Of a stretch of DNA of 64,000 bases, positions 18,376 to 27,300 are shown piece by piece. The translations under genes and the position numbers were made by a program. The notes beneath the pieces were generated by a model, which saw nothing but the letters and a program-made list of their open reading frames with translations, searched no databases and was not told the origin of the DNA. Position 1 is the first letter of the stretch, and every line of letters begins with the position of its first letter. Source of the DNA: Desulfitibacter alkalitolerans DSM 16504 (GTDB taxonomy: Bacteria; Bacillota; DSM-16504; Desulfitibacterales; Desulfitibacteraceae); contig NZ_KK211104.1 of assembly GCF_000620305.1 (NCBI RefSeq), forward strand, positions 62,001 through 126,000. Direction: 5' to 3'.

Positions 18376-20235
18376 TTAAGTTTCCAATTCTATTAGAGCA
18401 TCTGTTGCATTATTAATTGCTTCAAGAATTTCCTCAACATCTTCCATTTCCTCAACTGCATTGAGAGATTCTATAATTTCCTGCAAGCCTGCACTTTCCT
18501 CACTTGATGCATGTTCCAGGAGATGCTTGGACCTCTTAATAAGCCTTTTAACTTCCTGTTTTAACTCTGTGATGTTTTTTTCAACATCTTCAGCTTCATA
18601 ATCTTCCACGGCATCATCCAAAAATTGCTGAAATCTCTTCCATTCTTCCTCTTCTGCACTTAGCACATCTTCTTTAACATCCTTCCATAAATTCTCCAAG
18701 GAAGTTGTGCTTTCCAAAAAGGACTCTTCGGAGAAACGATCCAATGCATCCTGCATGAGCACACTCATTTCTCTGTCATTGGAAAGACATTTTGCTGAAA
18801 CCTCCAAAATCCCATTTATATTATAATGAAATTTGACTTCAATACTTTCAGCACCTGCAGAATTAGAGGGAATACCTTCAAGTAAGAATTTCCCCAAATG
18901 GTGGTTATATTTAACTCTTTCATGCTCTCCCTGGTAAACCTCAATACTAACAGCTTCCTGACCATCATTAACTGTATAATATTTCTCTGATCTTGTAACT
19001 GGTATTGTAGTGTTTTTGGGTATTATTACAGAAAAACCCCCTGGCCTATAGGAAATGCCCTTCCACTGTTCCAGAACTGAAATACCCATGGAAAAGGGTG
19101 CCACATCAGTTACTACCATGCCGCTTTTAGAAAGTAATCCTGATTTAATACCAGCCTGAACTGCCGCACCTAAAGCAACTGCTTCATCTGGATGCACATC
19201 CTTCCTGGGTGATTTTCCAAAGAATTGGCTGATTAATCTGCTTACCATGGGTATTCTGGTGGATCCTCCTACAAGAAGTATTTCATCAATTTCTTCAACA
19301 GTTAATTCTGCCTGGGTTAAAACCTCCTGAACCTTATCCATGGTTTCCTTTAGCAAGTCCTCTATCATCTCTTCAAAAAAGTTACGTTCAATGCTTGTAG
19401 ATAATCCTATAGGTGTTTTATCCTTAAATAAGACAACTGGAAGAGAAATTTCTACAGTATCCCTTTCTGATAAAAGTTTTTTAACTTGTTCTGCCTCTTC
19501 TTTCAAAATTGCCTTGGCACGTAGGTCATCCAATGGATTAACTCCATGCTGTGCTTGTATTTTCTGGGCCATCCATTCTGCGATTCTCCAGTCAAAATCC
19601 TCTCCACCTAGCTGGCTGTTACCTGTTGATGCCTTTACATCCAATATTCCGCCCATTATCTCCACTACAGATACATCAAAGGTACCGCCTCCAAGATCAT
19701 ACACTAGAATATGCTTGTCTTTATCCAAGTTGAATAGTCCATATGCCATGGCTGCTGCCGTGGGCTCATTAACAATTCTTTCTACTATAAAACCTGCCAG
19801 CTCTCCAGCCTGTTTAGTAGCCCTGCGCTGTTTATCAGTAAAATATGCAGGGACAGTAATAACTGCCTCCTTATCTCCTTCACCAAGTCTGGCATCAACA
19901 AACTCCTTTAGTTTCTTTAGTATTAGAGCAGATATTTCGTGGGGTAAAAATGCTTGTCCTGCTAAAATTATTTCTTCCTCTGAACCCATTTTACGTTTTA
20001 CTGCAGCTATTGTTCGGCTGGGCATGGCAATTAGTGCATCCTGTGCAGTTTTTCCCACTTCAACCTGGCCCTGCTGATTGATATGAACAACAGATGGTAT
20101 TATACGTTCTCCAGATGGAGATGGTATGATTTCTGGCCTTCCTTTGTTAATGAAGGCTACAGCTGAATTAGTTGTACCCAGATCTATTCCAACTATTGGG
20201 TGACCATTCTGGTTATTATTAATTGTTTTTTTCAT
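18376..20235 (-). CDS. DnaK-like Hsp70 chaperone (second, specialised copy likely)
   Basis: The 619-residue protein has a complete Hsp70 ATPase domain ([48 protein letters not shown]) and a divergent substrate-binding domain ([18 protein letters not shown]), then a very acidic helical lid with no EEVD-type tail. Its ATG overlaps the stop of the GrpE-like gene. The absence of hrcA and canonical dnaJ, and the divergence of its partners, suggest that the housekeeping dnaK lies elsewhere and that this is an accessory Hsp70. Confidence 0.9.
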   Translation of the reverse strand: MKKTINNNQNGHPIVGIDLGTTNSAVAFINKGRPEIIPSPSGERIIPSVVHINQQGQVEVGKTAQDALIAMPSRTIAAVKRKMGSEEEIILAGQAFLPHEISALILKKLKEFVDARLGEGDKEAVITVPAYFTDKQRRATKQAGELAGFIVERIVNEPTAAAMAYGLFNLDKDKHILVYDLGGGTFDVSVVEIMGGILDVKASTGNSQLGGEDFDWRIAEWMAQKIQAQHGVNPLDDLRAKAILKEEAEQVKKLLSERDTVEISLPVVLFKDKTPIGLSTSIERNFFEEMIEDLLKETMDKVQEVLTQAELTVEEIDEILLVGGSTRIPMVSRLISQFFGKSPRKDVHPDEAVALGAAVQAGIKSGLLSKSGMVVTDVAPFSMGISVLEQWKGISYRPGGFSVIIPKNTTIPVTRSEKYYTVNDGQEAVSIEVYQGEHERVKYNHHLGKFLLEGIPSNSAGAESIEVKFHYNINGILEVSAKCLSNDREMSVLMQDALDRFSEESFLESTTSLENLWKDVKEDVLSAEEEEWKRFQQFLDDAVEDYEAEDVEKNITELKQEVKRLIKRSKHLLEHASSEESAGLQEIIESLNAVEEMEDVEEILEAINNATDALIELET

Positions 20236-20885
20236 TAATTTGGTTGCTCCTCTCCATTACTATCAAGGTCTTCATACTCACTATCTGCAACGGTAATAAC
20301 TTGGGCCTTCCTTAACAGGATACCATCACTGTTGACAAAACCCCTTTTAAAAATAGTAACTATTTGGCAGTAGGCTGTAATTTCCATATTCAACTGTTCC
20401 TTGGTTACTGTACCTATGGATTCTGCATATAATGGATCAAAGCCCTTACCTAAAAGTTCAATTTCTATAATCCCATTGTCCCTTAAGGCTTCAAGGATTC
20501 TGTTAGCCCAGCCTTTAAATAGTCCCTGCCAACTATCCTTTCCTTCTTCATGTACTTCTGAATCGTGAAGACGAATAATTGCTAAGTCAATATCATCTAA
20601 TATCTCAATAAGGCAGTTAACAGCAGCATTATTTTGCATTTGCAGCTGCTGATGTTCAGTTTTGAGTTGTTCTAACATTAAAAAACTCTTCATGTACTTT
20701 TCCTGACCATCTATTATTTCCTGGGTAGCTTTGTAGTGCATACGAAGCATTTTATTACCCTGTTGGCTATTTTCGTCTAGTTTTTCCAATAAAAGTTGAT
20801 TAGTTTTTTCTTGAGCATCTAACCTTTTATTTATTTCCACTAATTCTGAATCTAGTTTACTGTTGTTCCAAAATTTCCAAAACAC
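20235..20885 (-). CDS. GrpE-like nucleotide exchange factor
   Basis: The 216-residue product opens with a GTG behind AAGGATG. Residues 10-90 are a long coiled coil ([20 protein letters not shown]). The C-terminal half retains the GrpE beta-domain pattern: [16 protein letters not shown] and [20 protein letters not shown]. It is divergent from housekeeping GrpE but placed directly upstream of the DnaK-like gene (one-base overlap), so it is most likely its dedicated nucleotide exchange factor. Confidence 0.8.
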   Translation of the reverse strand: MFWKFWNNSKLDSELVEINKRLDAQEKTNQLLLEKLDENSQQGNKMLRMHYKATQEIIDGQEKYMKSFLMLEQLKTEHQQLQMQNNAAVNCLIEILDDIDLAIIRLHDSEVHEEGKDSWQGLFKGWANRILEALRDNGIIEIELLGKGFDPLYAESIGTVTKEQLNMEITAYCQIVTIFKRGFVNSDGILLRKAQVITVADSEYEDLDSNGEEQPN

Positions 20886-21120
20886 TTAAACACATCCTTT
20901 TTTCTCTAAGTCATCTTTTTCCCATAATTCGTCATATTTTTTAGATTTGCAGCATATTCTAGGATATCATGTATAAATAGCAACCAATAACATTTATATT
21001 CTAACATAAATTTCTATATTATGTATAACTGCTGTTCATCATTTTCTTTACAAAAAAGCCATTATAACTTCTTCAAAACACTATTTATCCCATGGTTAAC
21101 CACCACTAAGACTCCATCCT

Positions 21121-21714
21121 CTATCTCTGCACTGGTATTTCTGAAGTGTCAATACCAAGCTTCTCAAAATCATCCTTGCTTTTCAGCATCAGAGCGTAAT
21201 TCATTTTTTCGTCTTTTTTGACAAGATGACCCATTTGCTCTTCAATAAATTTAAAATATCCATTAACTCCAAACTCCTTTGTCCATAGCTCTATTGACTT
21301 CTCTATCCTCAGAAGACATTTCACAGGAGTTTCAAAATATTTCTTTAAATCACCTGATGTGTTTAGGTCATATGTTTTATTTGCTATAGTAAATATCTCC
21401 TGATTCGTAAAAGGGTCAAAGCTTGCCAATAATCCTTCAAGAAAGGCCTTGTTCTCATCAGTGACAAATCTGTCGTAATCATATTCTATCCCATTGATAT
21501 ATCCATCAATCTTTAACAGGCACATATGGATTGCATCAATGGCATGCCTTCCATTTCTTAAAGAATCTTTGCGATGGAGCTTCAAGAGATTTCCTTCCAT
21601 TGGGTACAGTAAGAAGCTGTACTCTTCCTCATCACCTTTAGGGATTGTACCAAATTCCTTTGCCATTCTTGAAGATATTCTTTCAAGCTTGTAATAATCC
21701 ACATGTTTTTTCAA
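21121..21714 (-). CDS. Hypothetical protein, 197 residues
   Basis: Not recognised. A TTG at 21714 lies six bases after AAGGGAGTG and gives a protein starting MKKHVDYYKLERISSRMAKE; upstream in-frame ATGs at 21735 and 21765 lack ribosome sites. The product is soluble and mixed alpha/beta by eye, with no signal peptide, no membrane segment and a single Cys pair without motif. The 235 bases downstream, up to the GrpE-like gene, hold no recognisable feature. Confidence 0.55.
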   Translation of the reverse strand: MKKHVDYYKLERISSRMAKEFGTIPKGDEEEYSFLLYPMEGNLLKLHRKDSLRNGRHAIDAIHMCLLKIDGYINGIEYDYDRFVTDENKAFLEGLLASFDPFTNQEIFTIANKTYDLNTSGDLKKYFETPVKCLLRIEKSIELWTKEFGVNGYFKFIEEQMGHLVKKDEKMNYALMLKSKDDFEKLGIDTSEIPVQR

Positions 21715-21766
21715 AAATATCACTCCCTTGTTCATTGCATCTATTTTACCATAGCCAATCGTCAAG

Positions 21767-21850
21767 CTACACTAACTTTTTTGTAACCACCCCATCTGCA
21801 ATATCTACTGTCGTGGCCAGGTCAAACCCCTCTGACTTGCAAGGATAACT
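21767..21850 (-). pseudogene. Possible C-terminal coding remnant
   Basis: A 27-codon open stretch without a start codon runs to a TAG at 21767. Its translation (KSEGFDLATTVDIADGVVTK) has the composition of a real protein end rather than of intergenic AT-rich DNA. No parent family was recognised. It sits between the 197-residue gene and the truncated PocR gene, so the locus looks rearranged. Confidence 0.25.
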
Positions 21851-21901
21851 TTATGATGGCTCTCAAACATTAACTTGGTGGCTCAAATGGCATTAGATTA
21901 T

Positions 21902-22312
21902 TTATATAAAATTACCTAATGAAAGGACTATTACTTGTGTAATAGTCCTTTTAGTGGGATTTAGAGATAGTCCGCATACAATATTTCCAATATGCATAGT
22001 GTTCATGAAAACAGGGACAGCTAGACCTATTAGGCCGGCATGACATCTAAATACATAAGGTTCATCCCATTTAACAGCTTCGCGACCAGCTGTTGCATAT
22101 GATTTATAACACTTGTACTCAGCAGAACATCTAATTATTTTACAGAAATCCGGCATTCTTGAACTACCTGGATCTATTACTGGAATGCCATCCAGATCTG
22201 TTAAAGACACACCTAATCCTGTTGTTTCCGAAAAGGATTCTATTATATCCTCAAGGATTTTTTTATTTGGAAAAGTATTGCTGTCCTCCTGACCTATCTT
22301 AATATCAGTCAT
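21902..22312 (-). pseudogene. Truncated PocR-domain sensor gene
   Basis: The 136-residue frame has a good GGAGAGGG ribosome site and the first part of a PocR ligand-binding domain (ESFSETTGLGVSLTDLDGIP, then KCYKSYATAGREAVKWDEPY, CHAGLIGLAVPVF and IGNIVCGLSL). PocR domains sense small hydrocarbons or metabolites and are normally joined to HTH, kinase or GGDEF outputs. Here the domain stops early, and the last codons run through a perfect 13-base-pair inverted repeat, which implies that the original 3' part was lost. Confidence 0.65.
21922..21951. repeat. Perfect 13-bp inverted repeat
   Basis: AAAGGACTATTAC and GTAATAGTCCTTT are separated by TTGT. It overlaps the 3' end of the truncated PocR frame. 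T-runs are poor on both strands, so it is a weak terminator at best. Confidence 0.75.
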
Positions 22313-22399
22313 TTTCCCTCTCCAGAAATGTCGCTATATTTCAATAATTCTATATAGCCTGTTAAACTCCTGTAAAAAGTATAATGATTATTCTTTTAA

Positions 22400-23218
22400 T
22401 TATTTTTTGTACGGCAAACCAAGAAGCTTATCTATAGTTGTAAATTCATATCCATCCTTTTTTAAAACCTTGATTATATCACTTAATGCTTTAATTGTTC
22501 CGCTCAGGTCCTCACCAACACCACCTGCAGAATGTTGAAGAATAATTGAGCCTTCAATGACATTTTCCAGGATATTAGTCTTTACCTCTTCTGCTGATAG
22601 TCCCTTCCAATCCAGGGAATCAACGCTCCAGGCAATATGCTTGTATCCCCTCTTTGCAACTAGCTCTACTTTTTCTCTATCCATGGAACCATAGGGAGAT
22701 CTAAATAAAATAGGAATATAGCCTGCAAGCCTATTAATGATCTCATCTGTCTGTTTTAGCTCCTCAATAACCTTGTCGTTAGACAGTTTAATTATATTGG
22801 GATGGGACCATGTATGGTTTCCAATAATATGGCCCTCCGAAGCCATTCTTTTTAATACTTCAGGAAACAACTCACACCTTCTTCCAACTACAAAAAATGT
22901 AGCTGGAACTTCATGCTCCTTGAGCACATCTAGAATCTGGGGAGTAAACAAATCATCTGGCCCATCATCAAAGGTTAATGCTATTAGCTTTTTTTCATTT
23001 GAGCCAAAGCGAAAGAAAACATCTGGGTACTCTGATGCTAGATCAATTATCTCTCTTTGCGGGAACCCTCTCCCCTCTCTTTCAGGTCCTCCCGCCAGGT
23101 CAAAATCATTTACTTGAGCTCGCTGACCATAATTACTACCTGGAATGACAAAGATCCATAATAAAAACATGCCTATACCAAAAATTCCAATAAGATAATA
23201 TAAAGGTCTATGCTTCAT
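22400..23218 (-). CDS. Polysaccharide deacetylase (NodB domain), membrane-anchored
   Basis: The 272-residue protein has one N-terminal membrane segment (PLYYLIGIFGIGMFLLWIFV) and an extracellular NodB domain. Motifs: LTFDDGPDD (catalytic Asp and metal Asp), HTWSHPN (metal His pair) and FRSPYGS. The last motif reads LQHSAGG where the family often has LHD, so the general acid site is altered. It probably trims N-acetyl groups from cell-wall glycans. The ATG at 23218 behind GAGGTG is preferred to a GTG three codons earlier. Confidence 0.88.
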   Translation of the reverse strand: MKHRPLYYLIGIFGIGMFLLWIFVIPGSNYGQRAQVNDFDLAGGPEREGRGFPQREIIDLASEYPDVFFRFGSNEKKLIALTFDDGPDDLFTPQILDVLKEHEVPATFFVVGRRCELFPEVLKRMASEGHIIGNHTWSHPNIIKLSNDKVIEELKQTDEIINRLAGYIPILFRSPYGSMDREKVELVAKRGYKHIAWSVDSLDWKGLSAEEVKTNILENVIEGSIILQHSAGGVGEDLSGTIKALSDIIKVLKKDGYEFTTIDKLLGLPYKK

Positions 23219-23442
23219 ATTTATCACCTCAGCAACTATTTTCCCCTTTTAATGCACACTTCATGTATTACAATAAAAATGGTGGGTTTTATTTTCTGCA
23301 GCATTTGAGCATTAAGATTGCCAGGTATAGTTTCGTAAAGTTTAAAAACAATTTCCCAGTGCTGAATATGCCCAATTGTTATTGATTGCAGGTCTTTTAT
23401 CAAGTATCATTAATGTAAAATGTAATATAAAGGGAGATTACC

Positions 23443-24570
23443 ATGATTAAACTCCGGGAACTGTTCTTGGGTAAAAAGAGAATACAAAGGCCTCTAGAAG
23501 CCATACAGGTAGGCATATCCCCTATTTGCAATTTAAAGTGCACCTTTTGCCCCACAACATTTATACCGGAAGAAAAAGCAGAGCTCATGACTTTTAAGGA
23601 TTTTTCGCTGCTTGAGCCTTATTTTTCATGGACCAATTGGGTTTATCTCCAGGGATGGGGCGAACCATTGCTAAACAAAAGCATATGGAAAATGGCTGCC
23701 CTGGTAAAGGCTTCTGACACCAAGGTGGGTTTTACAACTAACGGAACCTTGTTAAATGAGGAAATTGCCCAGAGACTTATCAAAGATGGGATAGATTTGG
23801 TTTCTATCTCCGTGGCAGGGGATGCCTCAAAAATTCATAATAAGCTTAGAAAGGGTTCAGAATTTACTACTATTATAAATAATGTAAAATACTTGATTGA
23901 TCTAAAGAAAAAGCTTCGTTCAGCTACTCCCAAGGTAAGCCTATCTTACATGCTAACAAAGGACAGTATAATACACCTTCCAGAAACAGTTAAGTTAGCC
24001 CATAAAATAGGGGCTGATGATCTATATGCTATAAATCTAGATTATGTATTCAGTCATGAGGCTGACGAGAATAAGGTATTTAACTGGGGAGGAAAACCCC
24101 GTGAGGATTATGAAAGGATCACTGGAGATTCTAAAAAAATAGCCGCAGAGCTAGACTTCTCCTTTAGATCCTATTTATTAAGCATGGAGGAACAAGAGCC
24201 TGTTTGCGAGCTAAATCCAAATAGATTTGTATTTATTACCGCAGATGGAGATGTAACACCTTGTACCTATTTAGGCAGAAAGATAAACCCAAGGGTATAT
24301 GAAGGCAGGCTAATTGAATTACCAAGGAAAACCTTTGGTAATATTAAAGTCAATACTTTTGAAGAAATCTGGGAAAGAGCAGATTATCAGGAGTTTCGTA
24401 ACAGGTTCACTGTTCGTCTGCAGGAATATAATATGCTAATGAGTGCCTTTACTGACCATGAGCCTAACCTGCTAAGGATAAAGGAAGCCGAAAAAAAATA
24501 CGCAGAGGGTTTAAAGAAAAACCCCCTGCCTGTAGAATGCCAAAGCTGCCCAAAGGCATATGGAATTTAA
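23443..24570 (+). CDS. Radical SAM protein with SPASM-type C-terminus
   Basis: The 375-residue enzyme has the SAM-cluster motif Cys29-x3-Cys33-x2-Cys36 (CNLKCTFC), WGEPLLN, GFTTNGTLL and a C-terminal cysteine set (EEQEPVCELN, TPCTYLG, VECQSCPKAYG) that fits a SPASM or Twitch auxiliary cluster. Such proteins modify peptides or cofactors. No peptide precursor or maturase partner is adjacent, so the target is unknown. An AAAGGGAG ribosome site supports the start. It stands alone between a divergent deacetylase gene and a toxin-antitoxin pair. Confidence 0.88.
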   Translation: MIKLRELFLGKKRIQRPLEAIQVGISPICNLKCTFCPTTFIPEEKAELMTFKDFSLLEPYFSWTNWVYLQGWGEPLLNKSIWKMAALVKASDTKVGFTTNGTLLNEEIAQRLIKDGIDLVSISVAGDASKIHNKLRKGSEFTTIINNVKYLIDLKKKLRSATPKVSLSYMLTKDSIIHLPETVKLAHKIGADDLYAINLDYVFSHEADENKVFNWGGKPREDYERITGDSKKIAAELDFSFRSYLLSMEEQEPVCELNPNRFVFITADGDVTPCTYLGRKINPRVYEGRLIELPRKTFGNIKVNTFEEIWERADYQEFRNRFTVRLQEYNMLMSAFTDHEPNLLRIKEAEKKYAEGLKKNPLPVECQSCPKAYGI

Positions 24571-24649
24571 GCTATATAATACTTATTAAAACTATACAAA
24601 CTAATTATTTGACAAAAAATGAGCTGCTATTTTCCTGTTGGAGGTCTGC

Positions 24650-24661
24650 TAGTTATAACTA
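24650..24661. promoter_or_regulatory. 12-bp palindrome upstream of toxin-antitoxin operon
   Basis: TAGTTATAACTA is a perfect palindrome, 68 bases before the antitoxin start and just upstream of a TATAAT at about 24670. It may be an autoregulatory operator. Confidence 0.35.
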
Positions 24662-24728
24662 ATTTTATATATAATATTGCATAAAATTTTATGATGCCCT
24701 ATAATGTAATTACTGGAGGTGAATACAG

Positions 24729-25061
24729 TTGTTTACACAAGATAAGTTTATTTCCACATCAGAGTTACAGCAAAACGTTTCAAAAACTATTGACAAAGTT
24801 AAAAATCAAGATGTTATTATTATTCGTAACAATAAGCTCGAAGCTGCGATTATCAGCATTGAAAAATACAATCAATTTCTTGATTATCTGCAATGGAAAA
24901 ATATAAGTGATGCATTGGACAAATTGCCCACTGAAAATATTTCTAATAAAGAAGCTGATAAAGCAATAGCTTTGCTTCGACACGCCCAAAAAGAACAAAA
25001 GTTTACTGCTGATGAAATAGAAAAAATTGCTGAATCAGGAATAGACTACAATGAATTATAG
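24729..25061 (+). CDS. Antitoxin, Phd/YefM-like
   Basis: The 110-residue protein begins with a TTG, eight bases after GGAGGT. Its first half fits the Phd/YefM fold (FISTSELQQNVSKTIDKVKN, then VIIIRNNKLEAAIISIEKY). The C-terminal half is a charged helical arm (ADKAIALLRHAQKEQKFTAD) that should wrap the toxin. It overlaps the toxin start by 11 bases. It is longer than typical Phd antitoxins. Confidence 0.82.
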   Translation: MFTQDKFISTSELQQNVSKTIDKVKNQDVIIIRNNKLEAAIISIEKYNQFLDYLQWKNISDALDKLPTENISNKEADKAIALLRHAQKEQKFTADEIEKIAESGIDYNEL

Positions 25062-25302
25062 TGTTCGTTTTTCAAAATCGGTTATGAAAAAAATCCTTAA
25101 ATACCAAAAACCGACTCGTGATAGAATCTATAAAGCATTAAATAATTTACCGCATGGTGATATTAAAAAGCTGCAAGGGCAAAATAATCCACCCTTTTTT
25201 AGATTGAGAATTGGTAATATGAGGGCTTTATTCGTAAAAGATGATTATAAAATGGAGATTTTTGTTTTTGGATTAGAGACAAGAGGCGATATTTACAAAT
25301 AA
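25051..25302 (+). CDS. RelE/ParE-superfamily toxin
   Basis: The 83-residue basic protein has the RelE/ParE fold pattern: YSVRFSKSVMKKILKYQKP, then NNLPHGDIKKLQGQNNPPFF, RLRIGNMRALFVKDD and a final VFGLETRGDIYK. RelE-type members cut mRNA on the ribosome; ParE-type members hit gyrase. It is translationally coupled to the preceding antitoxin. The 175 bases after it, up to the amidohydrolase stop, contain nothing recognisable. Confidence 0.85.
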   Translation: MNYSVRFSKSVMKKILKYQKPTRDRIYKALNNLPHGDIKKLQGQNNPPFFRLRIGNMRALFVKDDYKMEIFVFGLETRGDIYK

Positions 25303-25477
25303 TAAGCAATTTTGCCGTTTCAATCTCGAATGCTTGAATCTTTTACTTTCATATCTAAATTATAAATAAACTTCAAAGCATTCCTTGGACCAGGTTTAAC
25401 TTTTATTATTTAAAGCAGTGAGATTTCCTGCCCCCGGTATCCTGTACTTTCCAAAACGATACATTACTGACCATTTA

Positions 25478-26401
25478 TTATACGTTAAGATTGAGCTTGC
25501 CTGCATTATTTAACAGTTTCAGAGAGTTTTCTCTAAAGATAAGGGTTAGCTCGTCCTCTTTCAGGCCTCCCTGCTCCTTGATATCTTCTATAAACAGGGT
25601 AAAGTCAGCTTCCCTTTGCTTTCTTGGATATACCAGCAGGGGAAAGTCTGAGCCAAATAGTATTTTTTCAGCACCAACAAGCCCAGTTACTGCTTTAAAA
25701 ACACCCATTTTATATAATAGTGGGCTCCCAGCTGAATCGTAATAAACATTTTTCATGGTTTCCCTGACCTCTGGCCAGAGTTCAAAATATGGCAGCCCTC
25801 CACCCCAGTGGGCAAGAATCAGCTTTAAATCCGGCAGTCTCCTGGCCAGCTCATAAAAGCCTTGTATGGGAGTGGGATCCTTGCCAGGATATATTTTCCC
25901 CACAGGCTCCCCAGCATGAATATTCACCAGCATGTTGCATTTTGCAGCAGCCTCCATTAAATTCAGAAAGTCCTTGTCATTTAAATCCCAGCCCTGCCCG
26001 CCTGGTCCCATTTCACCAACACCTGCAAAGCCCATTTCATAGCACCTTTCCATTTCCCATATGGCACGCCAGCCAGCTCTGGGATTTACACTTGCAAAGG
26101 CTATAAAACGCTCAGGATGCCTGCTGATTAAGTCATGCATATAGTCATTATGATATCTGCATAATCCATGGTCTCTCCAGTACCACCCCTGCATTACTAT
26201 CTTCTCTACACCTGCTTCATCTGCCAGGGCTACAGCCTCTTCACAAGTAGCATAGCGTTGGATTGTGCATTTGGGATCTGCAAGGACGCCAAAATACGTA
26301 TCTAGCCTGCAGTACTTCTCTTGATTTCTAATTACGTCGGGAGGAAACATGTGGGTATGGATATCTATTATTCCCCCCTGTCCAGCATGGGATAGCTGCA
26401 T
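25478..26401 (-). CDS. Amidohydrolase_2 family metal-dependent hydrolase/decarboxylase
   Basis: The 307-residue TIM-barrel protein has the N-terminal metal motif DIHTHMFPP, a mid-domain NIHAGEPVGK, AHWGGGLPYFE and the catalytic Asp in FGSDFPLL. This is the ACMSD/amidohydrolase_2 pattern; members hydrolyse or decarboxylate aromatic and lactone substrates. Its start overlaps the upstream paralogue by 34 bases, with GGAAGGGGGAG before the ATG. The two are homologous and probably arose by tandem duplication. The substrate is unknown. Confidence 0.87.
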   Translation of the reverse strand: MQLSHAGQGGIIDIHTHMFPPDVIRNQEKYCRLDTYFGVLADPKCTIQRYATCEEAVALADEAGVEKIVMQGWYWRDHGLCRYHNDYMHDLISRHPERFIAFASVNPRAGWRAIWEMERCYEMGFAGVGEMGPGGQGWDLNDKDFLNLMEAAAKCNMLVNIHAGEPVGKIYPGKDPTPIQGFYELARRLPDLKLILAHWGGGLPYFELWPEVRETMKNVYYDSAGSPLLYKMGVFKAVTGLVGAEKILFGSDFPLLVYPRKQREADFTLFIEDIKEQGGLKEDELTLIFRENSLKLLNNAGKLNLNV

Positions 26402-27300
26402 GTCTTGTCTCCCCCTTCCTTAAGAAGGCCTAACAGCCTTAAAGCGTTCCTGCCTAAAACATCATCCAAGGCTTCCTTGGATTCTATTTGGGTACGTATC
26501 TCATTAATCATTGTTATGAAATCTGGCTGTTTCTCACTTTGGGGGTATAAAAGTAAGGGATAATCTGTTCCAAAAAGTATTTTTCTATGTCCTACAAGGT
26601 TTATTGTGGACATATAAACCTGTGGTGAACAGATAAGTGGGCTTGCCGCCGTATCATAATACACATTGGTAAAGGCTTTGCTGATTTCAGGCATGAGCTC
26701 ATAAAAGGGCAGTCCTCCACCCCAGTGGGCAAGAATTACCTTCAATAACGGTTTAGCCATAATCAGGTGTACATAGTCATTCAAGGGAACATCTGATTTG
26801 CCAAAGTAAAAGGCTCCTACAGGCTCACTAATATGGAGACTTATAGGAACATCAAAATCCATACATAAGTCACATATTCTCAGGAAGCTGTCATCCCCTA
26901 GAGAAAAGCTTTGCCCATAGGGGTCCAGCTCACCTACCCCTGCCATGCCTGCCTGGATGCATCTTTTAACCTCTCGCTGTGCATTTATTCCATCATTGGG
27001 ATTGACTACACAAAATCCTATAATCCTATCTGGGTAAGCTTTCATTGCTTCAAGGACATAATCATTCTGCATTACACAATATTCGTGGGACAAGAATGGC
27101 CACCCCTGAATTACTATTTTATCCACCCCGTCCTTATTCATTTGCTCAAGAGCTTCTTTGTAAGTTACAAAAAACTGTTTGGTATGATTGGCCGGCGTTG
27201 CCATTGATAGAAAACCAAAATAATCATCTCTCATTGCAAAGCCTTTAGGATCCTTTACAATCTGTTCAGGAAGGATATGGGTATGAAAATCAACTATCAT
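26368..27300 (-). CDS. Amidohydrolase_2 family protein (tandem paralogue)
   Basis: This 310-residue protein is a paralogue of the next gene downstream. It keeps the metal set: DFHTHILPE, SLHISEPVGAFYFGKSD, LAHWGGGLPFYE and FGTDYPLLLYPQ. Similarity extends end to end, so two related substrates or a heteromeric enzyme are possible. Its ATG overlaps the TAA of the AI-2E-family gene by one base, so the three genes form an operon. Confidence 0.87.
   Translation of the reverse strand: MIVDFHTHILPEQIVKDPKGFAMRDDYFGFLSMATPANHTKQFFVTYKEALEQMNKDGVDKIVIQGWPFLSHEYCVMQNDYVLEAMKAYPDRIIGFCVVNPNDGINAQREVKRCIQAGMAGVGELDPYGQSFSLGDDSFLRICDLCMDFDVPISLHISEPVGAFYFGKSDVPLNDYVHLIMAKPLLKVILAHWGGGLPFYELMPEISKAFTNVYYDTAASPLICSPQVYMSTINLVGHRKILFGTDYPLLLYPQSEKQPDFITMINEIRTQIESKEALDDVLGRNALRLLGLLKEGGDKTCSYPMLDRGE

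Noticed and set aside
19340-20077. 245-codon open frame antisense to the DnaK-like gene
   Set aside because: It lies wholly inside a well-supported Hsp70 gene, lacks a ribosome site, and its Ser/Pro-rich translation is typical of a shadow frame.
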